Assembly (NCBI RefSeq): GCF_025380365.1 | Contig: NZ_JAOCQF010000001.1 | Span: forward strand, 682,001-746,000 | Length of the DNA stretch: 64,000 nucleotides | Direction: 5' to 3' | Origin: Albidovulum sediminis | GTDB lineage: Bacteria > Pseudomonadota > Alphaproteobacteria > Rhodobacterales > Rhodobacteraceae | In this document: piece by piece, positions 1 through 7,346 of the stretch | Layout of the letters: every line of letters starts with the position of its first letter | How positions within the stretch are numbered: position 1 is the first letter of the stretch | The notes under the pieces: generated by a model | The model's input: only the letters and a program-made list of their open reading frames with translations | The model's database searches: none | What the model was told of the DNA's origin: nothing | Position numbers and translations under genes: made by a program

Positions 1-1
1 G

Positions 2-763
2 ACGCCGGACGTCTACGAAGGCTCGCCGACGCCGGTGACCGCCTTCTTCGCCACCGCGCCGAAGGTCGCGGCGATGGCGCTTTTCGCGCGCCTCGTCCAT
101 GACGCCTTCGCCGGCGCCGTCGGCGAATGGAGCCAGGTTATCGCGCTCCTCTCGGTCCTTTCGATGTTCGTCGGCGCCATCGCCGCGATCGGGCAGAAGA
201 ACATCAAGCGCCTGATGGCCTATTCCTCGATCGCCCACATGGGCTTTGCGCTGATGGGGCTTGCGGCGGGGACGCAGCTTGGCGTGCAGGCGATGCTGAC
301 CTACATGGCGATCTACGTCGCCATGAACATCGGCACCTTCGCCTTCATCCTGTCGATGGAACGTGACGGCGTGCCGGTCACCGACATCGCCGCGCTGAAC
401 CAGTTTTCGCGACGCGAGCCGGTCAAGGCGCTGGCGGTGCTGATCCTGATGTTCTCGCTGGCGGGTGTGCCGCCGATGCTGGGCTTCTTCGCGAAATACG
501 GCGTTCTGCGCGCGGCGCTTGACGCGCAGATGACGCTGCTGGCGCTGGCCGGTGCGGTCGCCTCGGTGATCGGGGCCTTCTACTACCTGCGCATCGTCTA
601 CTTCATGTACTTCGGGCAGGAGGGCGAGGCGCTCGACAGCCGGATGCCGGCGCCGCAGTGGATCCTGCTGATGGCCTCGGCGGCGGTGATGGTGTTCGGC
701 GTCATCAACGTCTTCGGGATCGAGGGTGCGGCGGCGGCGGCGGCCGAAGTCCTTGTCCGCTGA
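2..763 (+). CDS. nuoN: NADH-quinone oxidoreductase subunit N, C-terminal part (5' truncated by window edge)
   Basis: Membrane subunit N of respiratory complex I, one of the antiporter-like subunits that pump protons during NADH oxidation by quinone. The visible 253 residues begin inside the conserved segment [20 protein letters not shown], typical of the middle of NuoN, followed by several hydrophobic helices and the conserved [17 protein letters not shown] stretch of the proton-antiporter family. The frame is open to the window edge, so the N-terminal half lies outside. It ends at the TGA at 761-763 and overlaps the presumed start of birA, which fits nuoN being the last gene of the nuo operon. 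Identification is secure; only completeness is limited. Confidence 0.97.
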   Translation, partial: TPDVYEGSPTPVTAFFATAPKVAAMALFARLVHDAFAGAVGEWSQVIALLSVLSMFVGAIAAIGQKNIKRLMAYSSIAHMGFALMGLAAGTQLGVQAMLTYMAIYVAMNIGTFAFILSMERDGVPVTDIAALNQFSRREPVKALAVLILMFSLAGVPPMLGFFAKYGVLRAALDAQMTLLALAGAVASVIGAFYYLRIVYFMYFGQEGEALDSRMPAPQWILLMASAAVMVFGVINVFGIEGAAAAAAEVLVR

Positions 764-1514
764 CCCGTCCGCCTGGCCCGAGGGCGTGGCCCGCCACGTC
801 CTCGCCGAGGTCGACAGCACCAACTCCGAAGCCGCGCGGCTGGCGCCGCACCTGACCCAGCCGACCTGGATCATGGCGCATCGCCAGACCGCCGCCCGCG
901 GGCGCCGCGGCCGCGCCTGGATCAGCCCCGAGGGCAATTTCGCCGCCACCCTGGTGATGCGCCCGGGCGGAGAACCGGCGCAGGCGGCGCTGCGCAGCTT
1001 CGTGGCCGCGCTGGCGCTTGCCGATGCGCTCGCGCTGGTCGTCGGGCCGGGGGCGGTGATCGCGCTCAAATGGCCGAACGACGTTCTCCTGAACGGCGGC
1101 AAGGTCGCGGGCATCCTCCTGGAAAGCGCGGGCCGGGGCGCCGGCGTCAGCCATCTGGCCATCGGCATCGGCGTCAACCTTGTCGCCGCGCCGCCGAAGG
1201 ACGTGGTCGAGACGGGCGCGCTGCCCCCCGTCTCGCTTCTGGGCGAAACCGGTGTGCGCATCGCGCCGGAGGAGTTCCTGACCTATCTCGCCGCCGCCTT
1301 CGCCCGGTGGGAGGGGCAGTTCGTCACCTTCGGCTTCGCCCCGATCCGCACCGCCTGGCTGGCGCGCGCGGCGAAACTGGGCCAGCCGGTAACCGCGCGC
1401 ACCATGACCGAGACAATCACCGGCACCTTCGATACGCTGGGCGAGGACGGGTCGCTGGTCCTGACGACGCCGGGCGGGCGGCGCGCGATTCCGGCGGCGG
1501 ATGTGTTTTTCTGA
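753..1514 (+). CDS. birA: biotin--[acetyl-CoA-carboxylase] ligase (monofunctional)
   Basis: Activates biotin with ATP and transfers it to the biotin carboxyl carrier protein and related carboxylases. With the TTG at 753 as start the protein has 253 residues; a GTG at 726 in the same frame would add a poly-arginine stretch encoded inside nuoN and is less likely. Seen motifs: DSTN at about 21-24, the biotinyl-AMP loop RGRRGRAW at about 49-56, KWPNDV at about 106-111 with GKVAGILLE after it. It lacks the N-terminal DNA-binding domain of E. coli BirA, so it should be an enzyme without repressor function. It overlaps the nuoN stop and is followed 13 bases later by coaX, suggesting one transcript. 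A biotin importer, bioY, occurs at 20.7 kb. Confidence 0.93.
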   Translation: MSADPSAWPEGVARHVLAEVDSTNSEAARLAPHLTQPTWIMAHRQTAARGRRGRAWISPEGNFAATLVMRPGGEPAQAALRSFVAALALADALALVVGPGAVIALKWPNDVLLNGGKVAGILLESAGRGAGVSHLAIGIGVNLVAAPPKDVVETGALPPVSLLGETGVRIAPEEFLTYLAAAFARWEGQFVTFGFAPIRTAWLARAAKLGQPVTARTMTETITGTFDTLGEDGSLVLTTPGGRRAIPAADVFF

Positions 1515-1527
1515 GACGGAGGGCGGG

Positions 1528-2307
1528 ATGCTTCTGTGCATCGACTGCGGCAACACCAACACGGTCTTCTCCGTCTGGGACGGTGAAAGCTTCCGCTGCA
1601 CGCTCCGGACCTCGACCGAGCATCAGCGCACGGCCGACCAGTATTTCGTATGGTTCTCGACCCTGATGCAGCACCACCGGGTGCCGGTCGACATCCACGC
1701 CGTCGTCATCTCCTCGACCGTGCCGCGCGTCGTCTTCAACCTGCGCGTCCTCTGCGACCGTTACTTCAACTGCCGCCCGCTGGTTGTCGGCAAGCCCGAC
1801 TGCGCGCTGCCGGTCGCACCGCGCGTCGATCAGGGCACGACCGTCGGCCCCGACCGGCTGGTCAACACGGTGGCGGGCTTCGATCGCCACGGCGGCAACC
1901 TGATCGTGGTCGATTTCGGCACCGCGACGACCTTCGACGTGGTTGATGCCGACGGCGCCTATATCGGCGGTGTGATCGCGCCGGGCGTCAACCTCAGCCT
2001 CGAGGCGCTGCATATGGCCGCCGCCGCGCTGCCGCATGTGGACGTCACGAAACCGCAGCATGCCATCGGTACGAATACGGTTGCCTGCATGCAGTCGGGC
2101 ATCTACTGGGGCTATGTCGGGCTTGTCGAGGGCATCGTGCGCCAGATCCGCATCGAACGCGACCGGCCGATGAAGGTGATCGCGACGGGGGGCCTCGCGC
2201 CCCTGTTCGACCAGGGCACCGATATCTTCGACAGTGTCGAGGATGACCTGACCATGCACGGGCTGGTGCTGATCCACCGCCACAACAAGGAACGGGACGC
2301 GGCATGA
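1528..2307 (+). CDS. coaX: type III pantothenate kinase
   Basis: Phosphorylates pantothenate, the first step of coenzyme A synthesis, using the ASKHA-fold type III enzyme that is not feedback-inhibited like CoaA. The 259-aa protein starts at the ATG at 1528, preceded by GGAGGG; an upstream in-frame ATG at 1501 lies inside birA. Motifs: phosphate loop DCGNTNT at residues 6-12, GPDR at about 107-110, and DFGTATTFD at about 129-137. The stop overlaps the rnj start by four bases (ATGA), indicating translational coupling. coaD, the penultimate step of the same pathway, lies at 63.3 kb in this window. Confidence 0.95.
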   Translation: MLLCIDCGNTNTVFSVWDGESFRCTLRTSTEHQRTADQYFVWFSTLMQHHRVPVDIHAVVISSTVPRVVFNLRVLCDRYFNCRPLVVGKPDCALPVAPRVDQGTTVGPDRLVNTVAGFDRHGGNLIVVDFGTATTFDVVDADGAYIGGVIAPGVNLSLEALHMAAAALPHVDVTKPQHAIGTNTVACMQSGIYWGYVGLVEGIVRQIRIERDRPMKVIATGGLAPLFDQGTDIFDSVEDDLTMHGLVLIHRHNKERDAA

Positions 2308-3986
2308 GCGTGAAGGACCGCCTGATCTACCTGCCCTTGGGCGGGGCCGGCGAAATCGGCATGAACTGCTACATCTACGGCTACGGCCCCGAGGGGGAGG
2401 AGCGGCTGATCGTCGTCGACCTAGGCGTGACCTTCCCGGACATGGAGACGACGCCGGGCGTCGACCTGATCATGCCCGATGTCGCCTGGCTCGAGGAGAA
2501 CGCGGACCGGATCGAGGCGATCTTCATCACCCACGCGCACGAGGATCACGTCGGCGCGCTCGGCCATCTCTGGCCGCGCCTGCGCGCGCCGGTCTACGCG
2601 CGCCCCTTCACCGCCGCCATCGCCAGGATGAAGATGGAGGAGGCGGGCCAGCCCATCGACGTGGTCCGCACCGTCGGGCCGCGCCCCGCCTTGACCGAGG
2701 CCGGCCCATTCCGCGTCGCCTTTGTGCCGGTCAGCCATTCGATCCCGGAAAGCGCCGCCCTTGTCATCGACACGCCCGCGGGCCGCGTGGTCCATTCCGC
2801 CGACTTCAAGCTCGACGGCACACCCATCGTGGGCGAACCCTTCGACCCCGCGACCTGGCACGTGATCGCGAAGGAAGGCAACGGCATCCGCGCGCTCGTC
2901 TGCGATTCGACCAACGTCTTCGCCCCCCATCCCGGCCGGTCCGAGGCGACGCTGGCGCAGCCGATCGCCGACCTGATCGCCGGGCAGGAGGGGATGGTGG
3001 TCGCCACCACCTTTGCCTCGAACGTCGCGCGGCTGAAGACGCTGGCCGAGGCCGGGCGCACGGCGGGCCGGTCGGTCTGCCTTCTGGGGCGGGCGATGAA
3101 GCGGATGTTGACGGCGGCGGTCGAGACCGGCGTGCTGACCGACTTTCCCCCGATTCTTGAGCCCGAAGAGGCGGCGGAGGTTCCGCGCGGCAATCTCATG
3201 CTGATCGTGACCGGCAGCCAGGGTGAACGCCGCGCGGCCTCCGCCCAGCTGGCGCGCGGCAAGTACCTGGGGCTGGAGATGAAGGCGGGGGACGTGTTCC
3301 TGTTCTCCTCCAAGACCATTCCGGGCAATGAGCGCGGCGTGATCCGGGTGATGAACGCGTTTTCGGAGATGGGCGTCGATGTCGTCGACGATCACGGCGG
3401 GCTTTACCACGTCTCGGGCCATGCGAACCGCCCCGACCTCGAGGCGGTGCACGAACTTCTCAGGCCGAAGATCCTGATCCCGATGCACGGCGAGCATCGT
3501 CACCTGCGCGAACACGTCAAGCTGGGCCTGGCCAAGGGCATAGCCGCCGAGATCGCGACCAACGGCACCATGCTCGACCTCACCGGCGACGAACCGGCGG
3601 TGGTGGAGTACATCGAGGCGGGCCGTACCTACCTTGATGGCACCCGGCTTCTGGGGGCGATGGACGGGGTGGTGCGCGACCGCATCCGCATGGCGCTGAA
3701 CGGCCATGTCCTCGTCACCATCCTTCTGGATGAGGACGACACGCCCTTGGGCGAGGCCTGGGTGGATCTGAAGGGCCTGGCCGAGACCACCCGTTCCGGC
3801 GCGGCACTGGCCGAGGAGATCGAGGCGGAACTGACCGAGTTTCTCGACAAGGCGGGGCCGAAGGTCATCACCAACGACGACAAGATCGACGAGGCGGTCA
3901 AGCGCATCGTGCGTCAGGTGACGATGGAGGAGATCGGCAAGAAGCCTGAGGTCACCGTCGTCGTCAGCCGGCTTGCCGTCGAATAG
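2304..3986 (+). CDS. rnj: ribonuclease J
   Basis: Metallo-beta-lactamase/beta-CASP ribonuclease with 5'-3' exonuclease and endonuclease activity in RNA maturation and decay. The 560 residues match the usual length of about 555. The zinc motif THAHEDH lies at about 76-82, the conserved SHSIPES segment around 147, the FSSKTIPGNE beta-CASP motif around 334, and PMHGEHRHL in the C-terminal half. Start is the ATG overlapping the coaX stop. In alphaproteobacteria RNase J coexists with RNase E, and the position next to coaX/birA/nuoN is conserved in Rhodobacterales as far as I know. A hairpin follows the stop directly. Confidence 0.96.
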   Translation: MSVKDRLIYLPLGGAGEIGMNCYIYGYGPEGEERLIVVDLGVTFPDMETTPGVDLIMPDVAWLEENADRIEAIFITHAHEDHVGALGHLWPRLRAPVYARPFTAAIARMKMEEAGQPIDVVRTVGPRPALTEAGPFRVAFVPVSHSIPESAALVIDTPAGRVVHSADFKLDGTPIVGEPFDPATWHVIAKEGNGIRALVCDSTNVFAPHPGRSEATLAQPIADLIAGQEGMVVATTFASNVARLKTLAEAGRTAGRSVCLLGRAMKRMLTAAVETGVLTDFPPILEPEEAAEVPRGNLMLIVTGSQGERRAASAQLARGKYLGLEMKAGDVFLFSSKTIPGNERGVIRVMNAFSEMGVDVVDDHGGLYHVSGHANRPDLEAVHELLRPKILIPMHGEHRHLREHVKLGLAKGIAAEIATNGTMLDLTGDEPAVVEYIEAGRTYLDGTRLLGAMDGVVRDRIRMALNGHVLVTILLDEDDTPLGEAWVDLKGLAETTRSGAALAEEIEAELTEFLDKAGPKVITNDDKIDEAVKRIVRQVTMEEIGKKPEVTVVVSRLAVE

Positions 3987-3988
3987 AG

Positions 3989-4030
3989 CCTGTCCGACAA
4001 AAGTCGACTCCGGTTTTGTCGAAAGACAGG
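3989..4030. terminator. inverted repeat between convergent rnj and rhlE
   Basis: Two-part stem: CCTGTC (3989-3994) pairs with GACAGG (4025-4030) and CGACAAAA (3995-4002) pairs with TTTTGTCG (4014-4021), with an 11-nt loop and a 3-nt bulge (AAA, 4022-4024). It begins two bases after the rnj stop codon. The outer arms are not followed by a T-run, so it is not a textbook intrinsic terminator; it may act as a 3'-end stabiliser or bidirectional stop between two convergent genes. The function is inferred from position only. Confidence 0.45.
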
Positions 4031-4167
4031 CGACCACGTGGAACCTTGAGGCTGGCCGGCGCTTCCATCAGCGTCGGAGAGACCCCAGGCGCTGCGCGGC
4101 CTGACGGGCGGAATGAGGAAAGCCACGGCGCCCTGCGCCGCGGCTTCTGTCGTTCCGGTCGCCGGTT

Positions 4168-5805
4168 TCAGCCGTCGCTGCGCTCGGGCAGGCCGCGCAT
4201 CAGGAAGTCGGGCACATGGTCGCCCATGCCGACAACCGGGGCCTCGCGCCGGTCGCCGTCCTTGCGGCGGTCGCGCCGGTCTTCGCCCCCCCGGTCTTCG
4301 CCCCTCCGGTCTTCACTCCGCCTGCCTTCGCCCCTCCGGTCCTCGCGGCGCGGCTCTTCCGACCGGCGCTCCTCGCGGCGCGGCTCTTCCGACCGGCGCT
4401 CCTCGCTCTTGCGCGGTTCGCGCCGGGGTTCGCGGCGCTCCTCACGGCGGTCCTCACGGCGGGATTCCCGCTCCACCGGCGCCTCGGGTGCGGCGGTCAC
4501 CGTCCCGGCCTCGACCGCCTGCATCGGGGCCATTTCGCCGTGCGGCTTGACCGGGCGTTCGCGGCGGTCCTTGCGCTCTCCCCGCCGGTCGCCGTCACGA
4601 CCGGGTTTCTCGCTCCGTGGCTTCGGCGCCTTCTGCGCGGCTTCCGAGATGGCGAAGCCTTCCGGGATCGCGCCGCGCGGAATTTCCATCTTCACCAGGC
4701 TTTCGATCGCGTCGAGATATTTCTTGTCCGCGGGCGTCGCGATGGTGATGGCCACGCCCTTGCGCCCGGCGCGCCCGGTGCGGCCAATGCGGTGGATGTA
4801 ATCCTCGGCGTGGGAGGGCACGTCGAAGTTGAAGACGTGGCTGACCGCCGGAATGTCGAGCCCGCGCGCGGCCACGTCCGAGGCGACGAGGAACCGCAGG
4901 GACCCGTCGCGGAAGCCGTCCAGGGTCTTCATCCGCTGGCTCTGGTCCAGGTCGCCGTGGATAGGTGCCGCGTCAAAGCCGTGCGTCTTCAGCGACTTGG
5001 CCAGAATGTCCACTTCGGTCTTGCGGTTGCAGAAGAGGATCGCGTTGGTGCAGGCCTCGCCCTCGGCGGTGATTACTGCGCGCAGAAGCTCGCGCTTCTG
5101 CTTCGAGGACTGGTCCTTGCGCGTCGGCGTCAGTTCGATCAGCCGCTGCTCGATCGTCTCCGAGGCGGTCGCCTGGCGGGCGACCTCGATCCGCGCGGGG
5201 CTGTGCAGGAAGGTGTTGGTGATCCGCTCGATCTCCGGCGCCATGGTGGCCGAGAAGAACAGCGTCTGGCGGGTGAAGGGGGTCAGCTGGAAGATGCGCT
5301 CGATATCCGGGATGAAGCCCATGTCGAGCATCCGGTCGGCCTCGTCCACGACCATGATCTGCACGCCGGTGAGGAGAAGCTTGCCACGTTCGAAATGATC
5401 CAGAAGCCGGCCGGGGGTGGCGATCAGCACGTCGACGCCGCGGTCGATCAGCTTGTCCTGGTCGGCAAAGCTGACGCCGCCGATCAGCAGCGCCTTGGTC
5501 AGCTTGGTGTGCTTGGCGTAGATGTCGAAGTTCTCCGCCACCTGCGCGGCCAGTTCGCGTGTCGGCGCGAGGACCAGCGATCGCGGCATCCGCGCGCGCG
5601 CCCGGCCGCGCCCCAGCAGCGTGATCATCGGCAGCGTGAAGCTTGCCGTCTTTCCGGTGCCGGTCTGGGCAATGCCGAGGACATCGCGACCCTCGAGAGC
5701 GTGGGGAATGGCGCCGGCCTGGATCGGGGTAGGGGTCTCGTAACCAGCTTCGGCAATGGCTTGCAGGACGCGTGCGTCCAGCTTCAGGTCCGTGAATTTC
5801 GTCAT
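4168..5805 (-). CDS. rhlE: DEAD-box RNA helicase, RhlE type, with long charged C-terminal tail
   Basis: ATP-dependent RNA helicase likely acting in ribosome assembly or RNA decay. The start is placed at the ATG at 5805 (545 aa); an upstream in-frame ATG at 5838 has no sequence support. Motifs in order: Q motif GYETPTPIQ (21-29), Walker A AQTGTGKT (46-53), PTRELA (81-86), DEAD within VVDEADRMLDMGF near 150, SAT near 183, and ARGLDIP plus HRIGRTGRAG in the second RecA domain. From about residue 400 the protein is a low-complexity tail made almost only of R, E, D, K, P and S, a likely RNA-binding extension. The tail contains a perfect 30-bp tandem duplication at 4341-4400. Convergent with rnj. 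Confidence 0.93.
   Translation of the reverse strand: MTKFTDLKLDARVLQAIAEAGYETPTPIQAGAIPHALEGRDVLGIAQTGTGKTASFTLPMITLLGRGRARARMPRSLVLAPTRELAAQVAENFDIYAKHTKLTKALLIGGVSFADQDKLIDRGVDVLIATPGRLLDHFERGKLLLTGVQIMVVDEADRMLDMGFIPDIERIFQLTPFTRQTLFFSATMAPEIERITNTFLHSPARIEVARQATASETIEQRLIELTPTRKDQSSKQKRELLRAVITAEGEACTNAILFCNRKTEVDILAKSLKTHGFDAAPIHGDLDQSQRMKTLDGFRDGSLRFLVASDVAARGLDIPAVSHVFNFDVPSHAEDYIHRIGRTGRAGRKGVAITIATPADKKYLDAIESLVKMEIPRGAIPEGFAISEAAQKAPKPRSEKPGRDGDRRGERKDRRERPVKPHGEMAPMQAVEAGTVTAAPEAPVERESRREDRREERREPRREPRKSEERRSEEPRREERRSEEPRREDRRGEGRRSEDRRGEDRGGEDRRDRRKDGDRREAPVVGMGDHVPDFLMRGLPERSDG
4341..4400. repeat. perfect 30-bp tandem duplication inside the rhlE tail
   Basis: Bases 4341-4370 and 4371-4400 are identical. 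Because 30 is a multiple of three the duplication adds ten residues, read on the minus strand as a doubled RRSEEPRREE-like unit, without a frameshift. Neighbouring DNA is a looser version of the same arginine/glutamate coding repeat, so length changes by slippage are expected here. Confidence 0.9.
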
Positions 5806-5845
5806 CAGCGTCCGTCGATCTGCGGCGTCGGGCCGCAAGGGTGAT

Positions 5846-5866
5846 GGGCGCTATTTCCGGGCGCCC
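5846..5866. other. inverted repeat in the rhlE upstream region
   Basis: GGGCGC (5846-5851) and GCGCCC (5861-5866) form a six-base stem with a nine-base loop about 40-60 bases upstream of the rhlE start. It would lie in the 5' leader if transcription starts above it, and could fold at low temperature or bind a regulator. No direct evidence for either. Confidence 0.3.
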
Positions 5867-5920
5867 GTGCGTCGTCAGGCCAAAGGCCACGCGCCCCGTT
5901 AGCCCAAGGCGACCAAAAGG

Positions 5921-6709
5921 TCAAGGTTCGCCGGCCGGTTCGCCCCCGTCACGAGCCTTGCGCAGCGCCTCCAGCCGCTGGCGCATCAGCGCGAAGCGTC
6001 GGAAGATGGTGCGCGGGTCGCGGTTCAGCCGGTCCACCAGCGCGCTGGCGAGCGCCCCCGCGTTCGGCGCGTCCAGCGCCTGTTCGACGATGTCCAGAAG
6101 CAGGTTCGCCTCCAGATCGCCGCCGACGATCTGGAAGCCCAGCATCTGCATCGGCAGGGGGCCCTTGGCGCGGCCGGGGATGCGGAACGCCTCGTCCGAA
6201 GGCGTGCCCGAATACTGCCGCTCGTATTCGTAAAGCTTCATCAGCGAGAAGAGCACGTTCATCGACTGGCCCACGCGCCGGTCGGCCTCGGTCGGGCCGT
6301 GTTCCGCGAAGGTGATGACCGAGGAAATGAGCCAGCGCGACGACAGGCGCAGGGTCAGGAAATCCGCCTTTTCCCGCCAAAGCCGCAGGAACAGCGCGGG
6401 CGCGTGGTCGGGCCAGGTGAACTTGCGCAGGTTCGAGATCAGGAGCGCGTTGAGCAGGCACAGTTCCGGCTGGCCGCGAAACTCGGGCAGAAGCTCGTGG
6501 CGCTTGCGGGCAAAGCTGCTGTGGCCCGCGGGAAGGGGGGCAGGCTCCTCGTCGGGGACCAGCCGCCGCGTCAGCGCGTCAAGATCGGCGTCAAGGGGCG
6601 GCAGCGACTCTCCGGGGTGGTAGACCAGGGCCGCGCGCCGGCGCCGCCGCGCGGCAATCAGTTCGCGCATCCCGTCGGGATAGGTCTCTTGCTCGTCCGC
6701 CCCTGTCAT
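5921..6709 (-). CDS. conserved-looking hypothetical protein, 262 aa
   Basis: I do not recognise this protein. It has an N-terminal basic stretch ([24 protein letters not shown]), then an alpha-helical-looking body rich in W, R and L with segments such as CLLNALLISNLRKFTWPDHAP, LTLRLSSRWLISSVITFAEHG and LLDIVEQALDAP. There is no signal peptide or convincing membrane helix, so it is probably cytoplasmic. Codon use and the strong GC bias at third positions match the neighbours, supporting a real gene. The start ATG at 6709 is followed upstream by a gene-poor region with a five-copy 14-bp tandem repeat. It shares the strand with rhlE but is separated from it by 115 bases. Confidence 0.7.
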   Translation of the reverse strand: MTGADEQETYPDGMRELIAARRRRRAALVYHPGESLPPLDADLDALTRRLVPDEEPAPLPAGHSSFARKRHELLPEFRGQPELCLLNALLISNLRKFTWPDHAPALFLRLWREKADFLTLRLSSRWLISSVITFAEHGPTEADRRVGQSMNVLFSLMKLYEYERQYSGTPSDEAFRIPGRAKGPLPMQMLGFQIVGGDLEANLLLDIVEQALDAPNAGALASALVDRLNRDPRTIFRRFALMRQRLEALRKARDGGEPAGEP

Positions 6710-6755
6710 CGCGCCGCCGGTTCCGCTGCCGTTTGCCGACCCTTATCGCCCCGTG

Positions 6756-6825
6756 CCCGCCTTGCAAAGCCCGCCCTGCAAAGCCCGCCCTGCAAAGCCC
6801 GCCCTGCAAAGCCCGCCTTGCAAAG
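6756..6825. repeat. five tandem copies of a 14-bp repeat
   Basis: Units at 6756, 6770, 6784, 6798 and 6812, each CCCGCC-Y-TGCAAAG (outer copies have T, the three inner copies C at the seventh base). The block lies 47-116 bases upstream of the start of the unknown 262-aa gene on the minus strand. The 14-bp period is not a multiple of three, so it is not coding. It could be an iterated protein-binding site in a promoter or a neutral slippage product. Confidence 0.95.
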
Positions 6826-7329
6826 ACGGTCGCCGCCCGGAAATACGAGCGGCGACGCCTGTGGGTAATGGAGTATAGGGTGCAGACGAGTGTTCGGCGG
6901 CGTCCTCCTTTGCTGTCCTGATGCGCGCTTGGGCGCTTCATGGGTCTTGCGGTCATCGCGACCGGCCGCTGTTGCAGCCGGGAAAGGAAGGGCGGCCCCT
7001 TTGAGGGAGCGACGGAGCCGCCCTGTCACCTTCGCACCGCCATCTGCTCTGGCCCGGGGTGGCCGACGGCGCGCCGACTGCTGAATTCCTCGACTTGGCG
7101 GCCATTGTTTCAGGCGCCTGTTCAATCATCTTTGGGGAGAATGAGACTTTTTTGAGGCGAAGGTGACTGTATCCACAAAATTGTCTCAATTCCCGACGTT
7201 GACGCTAACTGTTTCCAATTCGCGTTACAATCACCCTGGCATGGGCTTGACTTTTGCGGGCTTTCAACCGCGCCGTGCGGGATTGAGGCAGCATAATGAT
7301 CAAATTTTGGAGGGTCTGCCTGATTCGCC

Positions 7330-7345
7330 GCCGGTTTCGACCGGC
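7330..7345 (-). terminator. short hairpin after prfC
   Basis: GCCGGT (7330-7335) and ACCGGC (7340-7345) form a six-base stem with a four-base loop, one base beyond the prfC stop on the minus strand. No T-run follows, so it may serve as a 3'-end structure rather than a full intrinsic terminator. Confidence 0.35.
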
Positions 7346-7346
7346 C

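Larger units (their letters stand above)
6710..7346. other. 637-bp gene-poor region between unknown gene and prfC
   Basis: No open frame here looks like a gene. It holds a 14-bp tandem repeat (6756-6825), then GC-rich DNA to about 7080, then roughly 7085-7320 that is clearly more AT-rich than the rest of the window, with runs such as ACTTTTTTGAGG and CACAAAATTGTC. A short hairpin with a TTCG loop (7330-7345) abuts the prfC stop. I looked for tRNA, tmRNA, SRP RNA and RNase P RNA signatures and recognised none. A small RNA or a decayed gene remains possible. Confidence 0.6.

Noticed and set aside
4216-5844. 542-codon plus-strand open frame over rhlE
   Set aside because: Antisense to a well-supported DEAD-box gene; the product is low-complexity and has no family motif. 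Such frames are expected in GC-rich DNA.
6756-6825. CRISPR array
   Set aside because: The units are directly adjacent without spacers and only 14 bases long.
6710-7346. tRNA, tmRNA, SRP or RNase P RNA in the gene-poor region
   Set aside because: No cloverleaf, CCA end, TPsiC-like GTTCGAnTC or other conserved core was seen.
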